Assembly (NCBI GenBank): GCA_016213675.1
Contig: JACQZW010000034.1
Coordinates: forward strand, 1-64,000
Direction: 5' to 3'
From: Acidobacteriota bacterium
Lineage (GTDB): Bacteria; Acidobacteriota; Thermoanaerobaculia; Thermoanaerobaculales; Thermoanaerobaculaceae
Length of the DNA stretch: 64,000 nucleotides
This document shows positions 59,061 to 64,000 of the stretch, in pieces (within the stretch, counting starts at the first letter, position 1; each line of letters starts with the position of its first letter). The translations under genes and the position numbers were made by a program. Below the pieces are notes generated by a model. It ran no database searches. It had not been told where the DNA came from and saw only the letters and a program-made list of their open reading frames with translations.

Positions 59061-60104
59061 GGGGTCAGGTCTTGTACTATGTGGGTTACGGGAGGTGTCG
59101 AGCCATGGCGCGACCGCTGCGGTTGGAGCATCCGGGGGCAGTCTGGCACGTCACCAGCAGGGGAAACGCGCGGGAGGCCATCTTCCTCGACGACGGCGAC
59201 CGATCGGCGTTCCTCGAGCTTCTGGCGAAGTCCGTCGAGATGTGCCGCTGGCGGCTGCACGCCTACGTCTTGATGACGAATCACTTTCACCTGCTGCTCG
59301 AGACCCCCGAGCCGAATCTCTCCCGGGGCATGCGGCAGCTCAACGGGGTGTACACGCAGAGGTTCAACCGCCGCCACCGGCGCACCGGTCATGTCCTGCA
59401 GGGTCGGTTCGGGGCCGTGCTGGTGGAAAGGAACGCGCACCTGCTCGAGCTCGCGAGGTACGTGGTGCTCAACCCGGTGCGGGCCGGTATGGTGCCGTCA
59501 CCGGGGACTTGGGCGTGGAGCAGCTTCCGTGCAACCGCTGGTCTCGCAGACGGGCCGTCCTGGCTCGATACCGCATGGCTGCTGGCGCAACTCGACCCGG
59601 GGAGCCCGAGCCGGGCCCGACTGCGGTACCGGCAGTTCGTCGCGGAAGGCGTGGCCGGCGAGTACAACCCTTGGGATTCACTCGTCGGGCAGATCTATCT
59701 CGGTGGTGAGGAGTTCCTCGCCGGTATCGAGCGCATGGCGCGGGGCCATGCGGCCGTGCGGGAACATCCCCGGCTGCAGCGGGAGGTCCGCCGGCCGTCT
59801 GCCGGGGAGCTCCTGGACGTGGTCTCGGCCGAGTTCGGCACGAGCGCAGCGAAGATGCGCGACGTGAAACGCGGGGAGGCGCGAAAGGCGCTGGCTCTCG
59901 TCGGGCGCATCGATGGTGCGCTGCGGCTCCGCGAGATCGGTGAGCTGCTCGGGATCGCCGACTGGTCGGTGACCAACCTCGTCAAGGCCGCAGACGGACT
60001 CATGGCGACGAACGAGCGCTTTCGGAAGCAGGTCGAGCGGGTCAGGGCCCGGCTGCGGCGCGCGACCTGAGGCCGTCAACCCACATAGTACAAGACCTGA
60101 CCCC
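59061..60104 (+). mobile_element. IS200-like (RAYT-type) element with 27-bp perfect inverted ends
   Basis: The terminal inverted repeats are identical over 27 bases (59061-59087 and 60078-60104), beginning GGGGTCAGGTCTTGTACTAT. One transposase gene fills the interior. No target duplication is visible, as expected for HUH transposases. It sits between the DUF2298 fusion and the DUF362 gene, 4 bases past the latter's stop codon. Perfect ends suggest recent or maintained activity. Confidence 0.88.
59105..60070 (+). CDS. Y1 (HUH) transposase, RAYT-like, with C-terminal helical domain
   Basis: A 321-residue transposase. The Y1 domain (about 1-130) has the HUH metal site at His60 and His62 (MTNHFHLLLE) and a catalytic tyrosine at Tyr119 (LARYVVLNPVRAGM). 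GVYTQRFNRRHRRTGHVLQGRF is typical of REP-associated tyrosine transposases. Residues about 195-321 form an extra helical, DnaA-C-like domain (GEARKALALVGRIDGALRLREIGELLGI) likely to bind DNA. ATG 59105 follows GGGAGGTG. Confidence 0.9.
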   Translation: MARPLRLEHPGAVWHVTSRGNAREAIFLDDGDRSAFLELLAKSVEMCRWRLHAYVLMTNHFHLLLETPEPNLSRGMRQLNGVYTQRFNRRHRRTGHVLQGRFGAVLVERNAHLLELARYVVLNPVRAGMVPSPGTWAWSSFRATAGLADGPSWLDTAWLLAQLDPGSPSRARLRYRQFVAEGVAGEYNPWDSLVGQIYLGGEEFLAGIERMARGHAAVREHPRLQREVRRPSAGELLDVVSAEFGTSAAKMRDVKRGEARKALALVGRIDGALRLREIGELLGIADWSVTNLVKAADGLMATNERFRKQVERVRARLRRAT

Positions 60105-60108
60105 GTAG

Positions 60109-61212
60109 TCAGAGGAGGGAGCCGTCGGCGCGGTAGCGGGCGAAGAGGGCGCCCCAGGGCGAGGTGCGGATGAACTCGCGTTCGCGGCGGGTGCCGAAGA
60201 CGGGGTACCAGAGGTAGTCGTGGTACAGGTAGGAGCCGGCCACGAACAGGTAGACGAGTGGCGTGTGGAAGAAGAGCTTCTGCAGCCGCTTCAGGGGCCC
60301 GAACCAGAGGATGTCGCCGACGCGGCTGGCGAGGTTGTCCCCGACCGAGAAGCCCCAGCTCTCGTGGCCGATCTCCGGCTGCCCTACGAGCTCGATGTCG
60401 CGTGGGTCGGCGGTGCCGAGGCCGCGCTCGTGGGCGAGGGCCAGGTAGCGGATCGACATCGGGTCGAAGCCCATGAGCCGGGCCGCGACCGCGTCGATGG
60501 CGACCTGATCGGCCGAGGCGAGGAGCACGTCCTTGCGCACCGGTTCCATGGTGCGGGGTCCGGGACCGTTGCCCGCCGTGGTGCCGTCCATGACGGCGAA
60601 CAGGCCAGAGTGGATCTCCTTCTGGATGGCGAGCAGGTCGACGAGCGTCTCGTGGATCCACGTGTGGGTGTAGTGCCGCCGCGTCGCCAGCAGGCCGCCG
60701 AAGGCGTTCTTCATCGCGCCGGTCGTCGTCGTGTAGATGTGGCACTTGACCGTCGGCAGGTGGACGATGTTCTTCCCGACGAAGAACTCGGGGATGTGAA
60801 TGCCGTCCGGGAAGATCTTCGGCAGCGCGAGCATCGGCGCCTTCGGCTCGTAGCGGACCCACTTCAGGTCGTGCGCGAAGCAGTTGTAGCGGATCGGCAC
60901 GCCGTGGCGCTCGAGGACGGAGACGAACCCGTTGAGCCGCTCCCCCTTCTTCGGGTCCGTGACCACGGTGTCGTTCTGCACGCACACGAGGTCGCCGAAC
61001 CCCGCCCCGCGCAGCGCCGCGATGGTCCCCTCGAGCTGCCACGGGGTGGTGTTCGCTCCCGGGTAGGCGAAGTGCCAGGAGATGTTGTCCTTCAGGATCG
61101 TGGTCCGCCCCGGGGTCAGCGCCTGGCGGACCCCGGCGAGCTCGCACAGCCGCGCGATGTCGGGCAGGACGGTCTCGGTGCCGGTGCGGAGGATGGCGAC
61201 GCGGCTCTTCAA
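60109..61212 (-). CDS. DUF362-family protein
   Basis: A 367-residue protein of the DUF362 group: ILKDNISWHFAYPGANTTPWQ, KNIVHLPTVKCHIYTTTTGAMKNAFGG and DVLLASADQVAIDAVAARLMGFDP are the family's conserved blocks. No 4Fe-4S cysteine cluster is present, so it is the cluster-free form; function is unknown. I chose the TTG at 61212, because GGAGGA lies just upstream and the TTGA overlaps the UbiA stop, the same coupling seen elsewhere here. A hydrophobic stretch occurs near the C-terminus (FHTPLVYLFVAGSYLYHDYLWYPV). Confidence 0.75.
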   Translation of the reverse strand: MKSRVAILRTGTETVLPDIARLCELAGVRQALTPGRTTILKDNISWHFAYPGANTTPWQLEGTIAALRGAGFGDLVCVQNDTVVTDPKKGERLNGFVSVLERHGVPIRYNCFAHDLKWVRYEPKAPMLALPKIFPDGIHIPEFFVGKNIVHLPTVKCHIYTTTTGAMKNAFGGLLATRRHYTHTWIHETLVDLLAIQKEIHSGLFAVMDGTTAGNGPGPRTMEPVRKDVLLASADQVAIDAVAARLMGFDPMSIRYLALAHERGLGTADPRDIELVGQPEIGHESWGFSVGDNLASRVGDILWFGPLKRLQKLFFHTPLVYLFVAGSYLYHDYLWYPVFGTRREREFIRTSPWGALFARYRADGSLL

Positions 61213-62078
61213 GGGTGTCCTCCGGCGCGGAACACGATGGTGCCCGCGAGCGCCCCCCAGAGCAGCACGGCGGCGAGCAATGGGCGGTCGGCGAGCAGCG
61301 TCGCGGTGGGGTCCTGGGAGCCCGAACGGGTGAGCAGGAAGAGGTAGCGGAGGATGCCGAACAGCACGATGGGCGCGGTGTAGAGCAGGGCGTGGGTGTG
61401 GAACTTCGCGACGGTGTCCGCAGCGACGGTGTAGAGCACGTAGGCGATCACGGTCACGCCCGCGAGCAGCGTCACCGCCTCGGTGAGGAACGCCGCCGGG
61501 TAGCGCGGCGTGCGCGCATCGGGGTGGTCGAGCTCCGGCACCCGCTTGCCGAACGCCAGCAGGAGCGCGAGGAGGAAGCCGCAGATCAACAGCCAGTGGG
61601 AGATCTCGACGTCGATCGCGAGGGCGCCGGCGACCAGGCGGACCACGAAGCCGGCCGCCAGGAGCATCGCCTCGAGCACCGCGACCTTCTTCAGCCACAG
61701 GGAGTAGAGCACGTTGATCGCGAGGTAGGCGGCCAGTGAGAGCAGCACGCCCCGGCCGAGCGCGATGCCCGTGACGAACGCCGATCCGGCGAGTAGCGCG
61801 GCCGCGAGCAGGGCCGTGGCGGCGGCCAGCTCGCCGGAGGCCACCGGACGGAGCCGCTTGACCGGGTCCGCGCGGTCGGCCTCGCGGTCCAGCACGTCGT
61901 TGAGGAGGTAGACGCTCGAGGAGGCCAGGCAGAACAGGAAGGCCGCCGCGCCGACGCGGGCCAGTGCCGGTGGGTCGAACGCGTGACCGGAGAAGAGCGC
62001 CGGCGCCACGACGAAGCCGTTCTTCAGCCAGTGGCGTGGTCGCATGGCGCGGAGCAGGACGGGAAGCGTGGCCGCCAT
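61209..62078 (-). CDS. UbiA-family prenyltransferase, decaprenyl-phosphate phosphoribosyltransferase-like
   Basis: A 289-residue polytopic enzyme with about eight transmembrane helices. The first Asp-rich motif is NDVLDREADRADP (Asn60-Asp64-Asp68), and KRLRPVASGEL follows. The N-terminal MRPRHWLKNGFVVAPALFSG is characteristic of decaprenyl-phosphate phosphoribosyltransferase (DPPR synthase), which places phosphoribose on a polyprenyl phosphate. Other UbiA members remain possible. Its stop overlaps the TTG start of the DUF362 gene. Start ATG 62078 has a TACCAT element 8 bases upstream. Confidence 0.8.
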   Translation of the reverse strand: MAATLPVLLRAMRPRHWLKNGFVVAPALFSGHAFDPPALARVGAAAFLFCLASSSVYLLNDVLDREADRADPVKRLRPVASGELAAATALLAAALLAGSAFVTGIALGRGVLLSLAAYLAINVLYSLWLKKVAVLEAMLLAAGFVVRLVAGALAIDVEISHWLLICGFLLALLLAFGKRVPELDHPDARTPRYPAAFLTEAVTLLAGVTVIAYVLYTVAADTVAKFHTHALLYTAPIVLFGILRYLFLLTRSGSQDPTATLLADRPLLAAVLLWGALAGTIVFRAGGHP

Positions 62079-62086
62079 CGCGTCGG

Positions 62087-62092
62087 ATGGTA
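62087..62092 (-). promoter_or_regulatory. Candidate -10 (TACCAT) for near-leaderless UbiA mRNA
   Basis: On the minus strand GCTACCAT is followed by 8 bases and ATG. There is no ribosome binding site. Confidence 0.4.
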
Positions 62093-62187
62093 GCACCTGG
62101 AAGAAGGGGTACACGGACCAGGGGACAGGATGCGACCGAAGGACGCACCGATTAGACCAGGCTCCGAGCCTCAGGTCCCAAGCCTGC

Positions 62188-62193
62188 TAGCAT
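62188..62193 (+). promoter_or_regulatory. Candidate -10 (TAGCAT) for leaderless tlyA
   Basis: TGCTAGCAT is followed by exactly 7 bases (CGTCAAG) and the ATG of tlyA. No ribosome binding site fits. Confidence 0.45.
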
Positions 62194-62200
62194 CGTCAAG

Positions 62201-62953
62201 ATGGCCCAGAAGTCGCGCCTGGATCAGTTCCTCGTCGACCGTGGCCTGGCGCCGTCGCGGGCCCGGGCACAGTCGCTGATCCTCGCTGGGGTGGTCACCG
62301 TGGACGGGAAGCGGGCCGACAAGGCCGGTCGCAGCGTCGCCGTGGACGCCGCCGTCGAGGTCGTGGCGGCCGACCATCCGTGGGTGTCGCGGGGCGGGGT
62401 CAAGCTCGCGGCGGCGCTCGAAGCCTTCGCTCTCGACGTCGCGGGGCGCCGCTGCCTCGACGTCGGGGCGTCCACCGGCGGCTTCACCGACGTCCTGCTC
62501 CAGCGCGGCGCCGTGAGCGTCGTGGCGCTGGACGTCGGACGCGGCCAGCTCGACTGGCGGCTCCGCAACGACCCGCGCGTCGAGGTGCGGGAGGGGGTCA
62601 ATGCGCGGCACCTGGCCGCAGGCGACCTCCCCGGAACGTTCGGCATCGTCACCGTCGACGTCTCGTTCATTTCGCTCCGCCTCGTGCTGCCGGCGCTGCT
62701 GCCGTTCCTCGACCCTGGCGGCGACCTCGTCTGCCTGGTCAAGCCGCAGTTCGAGGCCGGGCGCGAGGAGGTCGGCAGGGGCGGCGTCGTCCGCAACGCG
62801 GCGGCCCGCGAGGCCGCGATCGCCGCCGTCCTCGTCGAGGCGGGGCGGCTCGGTCTGGGCTGCCGTGGCCGCATCCCCTCGCCGATCGCCGGTCCGGCCG
62901 GCAACGTCGAGGAGCTCGCCTGGTTCCGGCGGCCGGAGCCGACCGGGGCTTGA
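62201..62953 (+). CDS. tlyA: TlyA-family rRNA 2'-O-methyltransferase
   Basis: A 250-residue protein with an N-terminal S4 RNA-binding domain (RLDQFLVDRGLAPSRARAQSLILAGVVTVDG) and an FtsJ-type methyltransferase domain: SAM motif DVGASTGGFTDVLL, catalytic lysine/acidic residues in SRGGVKL, DVSFIS, LVKPQFEAG and NVEELAW. TlyA methylates 16S and 23S rRNA. Haemolysin naming of the family is historical. The gene is predicted to be leaderless. Confidence 0.9.
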   Translation: MAQKSRLDQFLVDRGLAPSRARAQSLILAGVVTVDGKRADKAGRSVAVDAAVEVVAADHPWVSRGGVKLAAALEAFALDVAGRRCLDVGASTGGFTDVLLQRGAVSVVALDVGRGQLDWRLRNDPRVEVREGVNARHLAAGDLPGTFGIVTVDVSFISLRLVLPALLPFLDPGGDLVCLVKPQFEAGREEVGRGGVVRNAAAREAAIAAVLVEAGRLGLGCRGRIPSPIAGPAGNVEELAWFRRPEPTGA

Positions 62954-62978
62954 CCGGCCGTCCGGCGGCACCTACCTT
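62950..62978 (+). promoter_or_regulatory. Promoter of the 63012 gene
   Basis: TTGACC (62950-62955) and TACCTT (62973-62978) are separated by 17 bases; the -35 overlaps the tlyA stop codon. GGAGG precedes ATG 63012. Confidence 0.6.
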
Positions 62979-63011
62979 GATTCCACACGCACTCGACGAA
63001 TGGAGGCTCCC

Positions 63012-64000
63012 ATGGCTCGGAAGACTGGGTTGACCCTTCTCCTCTGCACCGCTGCCCTCATCTCCTCGTCCCTGGCGATCGCGGTGGGTCCCGCAGGACG
63101 ACCCGCGATGTCGGCGCAGCAGGCGCTCGCCAAGCTCCCCCCGGATCGGCTGCAGCAACTCTCGCCGGCGACCTGGGAGGCGATCAACTCCGGCACCCTG
63201 TCCGGCGAGGAGCTCCTCGCCTCGCTCGGTCTCGCGCCGGTGGTCCGGGCGGCGGCGCCGCCGGACGTCCAGACCAAGGCGTTCCTCCAGCACTGGATGT
63301 ACAACTACACGTGCCTGATCGCCGGGATCGGCGAAGACCCGATCGGCGAGGCGGGCATCGACGGCCGCTGCTCCAACCAGCCGATGACCTCGACTCCCGG
63401 CGCCCCCTCGCTCAGCCCCAGCTACAACGGCTCGCAGGACGGGTCGATGTACACCGGGTACTACAACGCACCGAGCGACAGCGCGACGTGCACGACGACC
63501 CACACGAACCTGACCCGCTACTTCGTCGCGTGGATCTATGCCCCGAGGACCCGGTCGGGCTATGCGTTCATCGGCGCGGCCGACTACTACAAGCTGTGGG
63601 TCAACGGCACGTTGGTTTCGTCGCGGACGACCGGCGGGATGAAGTTGTGGACGGTGGACGAGTACTCGGCACCGGTGACGCTGGAGCACGGGTGGAACCT
63701 CGTCGTCTTCCGGCACACGTTCCCGCAGCTCGGGCCTTACACCGAGGGTGATCCCAACCTCAACTACAAGTACTTCTCGGTCCGCTTCGCGGCCGACGCC
63801 GCAGGGACGCCGATGACCGACCTGGTTGCCGGCCACGATCCCAACTGCCTCGACACCTCGACCGACCTCGCCGTCTACTCCCGGGCCCACGTGGCCAACA
63901 TCGCGCACATCACCGGGGTCGGCGGGGCACAGTGGCGGACCGACGTGACGCTCGCCAACAACACCTTCACGCGCTGGCAGTACCGCCTCCGGTACTACCG
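63012..64000 (+). CDS. Secreted protein with lectin-like domain (3' end outside the window)
   Basis: 329 codons are visible, no stop. A signal peptide (MARKTGLTLLLCTAALISSS) is followed by a short helical part and a jelly-roll/PA14-like stretch (GYAFIGAADYYKLWVNGTLV … GWNLVVFRHTF). A cysteine-containing segment leads to ITGVGGAQWRTDVTLANN, a repeat typical of secreted proteins in Thermoanaerobaculia-like Acidobacteriota. It is probably a large extracellular protein; the catalytic or binding role cannot be named from this part. Confidence 0.75.
   Translation, partial: MARKTGLTLLLCTAALISSSLAIAVGPAGRPAMSAQQALAKLPPDRLQQLSPATWEAINSGTLSGEELLASLGLAPVVRAAAPPDVQTKAFLQHWMYNYTCLIAGIGEDPIGEAGIDGRCSNQPMTSTPGAPSLSPSYNGSQDGSMYTGYYNAPSDSATCTTTHTNLTRYFVAWIYAPRTRSGYAFIGAADYYKLWVNGTLVSSRTTGGMKLWTVDEYSAPVTLEHGWNLVVFRHTFPQLGPYTEGDPNLNYKYFSVRFAADAAGTPMTDLVAGHDPNCLDTSTDLAVYSRAHVANIAHITGVGGAQWRTDVTLANNTFTRWQYRLRYY

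Noticed and set aside
59072-59104. Longer N-terminus for the transposase
   Set aside because: The upstream codons fall within the terminal inverted repeat, and a good ribosome binding site precedes ATG 59105.

Overview
The window is very GC-rich chromosomal DNA from a diderm (two-membrane) bacterium. It carries lptD, two SurA-type/parvulin chaperone genes, a TonB-dependent receptor with an N-terminal carboxypeptidase-regulatory-like domain, a Bat (batABCD-type) operon and a complete run of the division and cell-wall (dcw) cluster. Together with the last protein, which ends in a repeat typical of secreted proteins from that group (core VGGAQWRTDVTL), this points to Acidobacteriota, probably a Thermoanaerobaculia-like lineage. 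That placement is inference from gene content. No phage, plasmid, CRISPR or antibiotic-resistance locus was seen.

Layout. 1-2062: hairpin repeats, a STAS protein, a DUF1269 protein, an HdeD-like membrane protein and a DoxX-like remnant. 2075-2607: a tandem duplication ending at an initiator tRNA. 2761-9375: a tightly overlapping MoxR-DUF58-BatA-BatB/C-BatD operon. 9379-14678: a GAF-GGDEF diguanylate cyclase, an HtrA protease behind a near-consensus sigma-54 promoter, a response-regulator HD-GYP phosphodiesterase, and rho. 14931-20359 (minus): a TonB-dependent receptor, an unusual pseudokinase-TonB fusion, and ruvX. 20518-28368: thiolase, lptD, tRNA-Pro, a secreted protein, an alpha/beta hydrolase and two parvulin-type proteins. 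28573-44184: promoter, four-repeat MraZ box, mraZ-rsmH-ftsL-ftsI-murE-murF-mraY-murD-ftsW-murG-murC-ftsQ-ftsA-ftsZ, terminator. 44523-47376: an ECF sigma factor and companions. 47383-59025: an island of four large membrane glycosyltransferase-like proteins, three ending in NPCBM domains and one a GT39-DUF2298-NHL fusion. 59061-60104: an IS200-like (RAYT-type) element with 27-bp perfect terminal inverted repeats. 60109-64000: a DUF362 protein, a UbiA-family phosphoribosyltransferase-like enzyme, TlyA and a truncated secreted protein.

Working together: the dcw genes form one polycistron, nearly all joined by 1- or 4-base stop/start overlaps, making lipid II and the divisome under probable MraZ autoregulation. 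HtrA, LptD and the two SurA/parvulin proteins serve envelope biogenesis. The cyclase and the HD-GYP protein flank htrA and could set cyclic-di-GMP levels. The GT39/NPCBM/DUF2298 island probably handles lipid-linked sugars at the membrane.

Most noteworthy: (i) a degenerate kinase fused to a TonB energy transducer beside its likely receptor; (ii) a family of GTGAA-loop hairpins with compensatory stem changes; (iii) a second intergenic repeat family with an inverted-repeat core, at three loci; (iv) a recurring TAnnnT-N7-start pattern suggesting leaderless transcription; (v) the NPCBM glycosyltransferase island.
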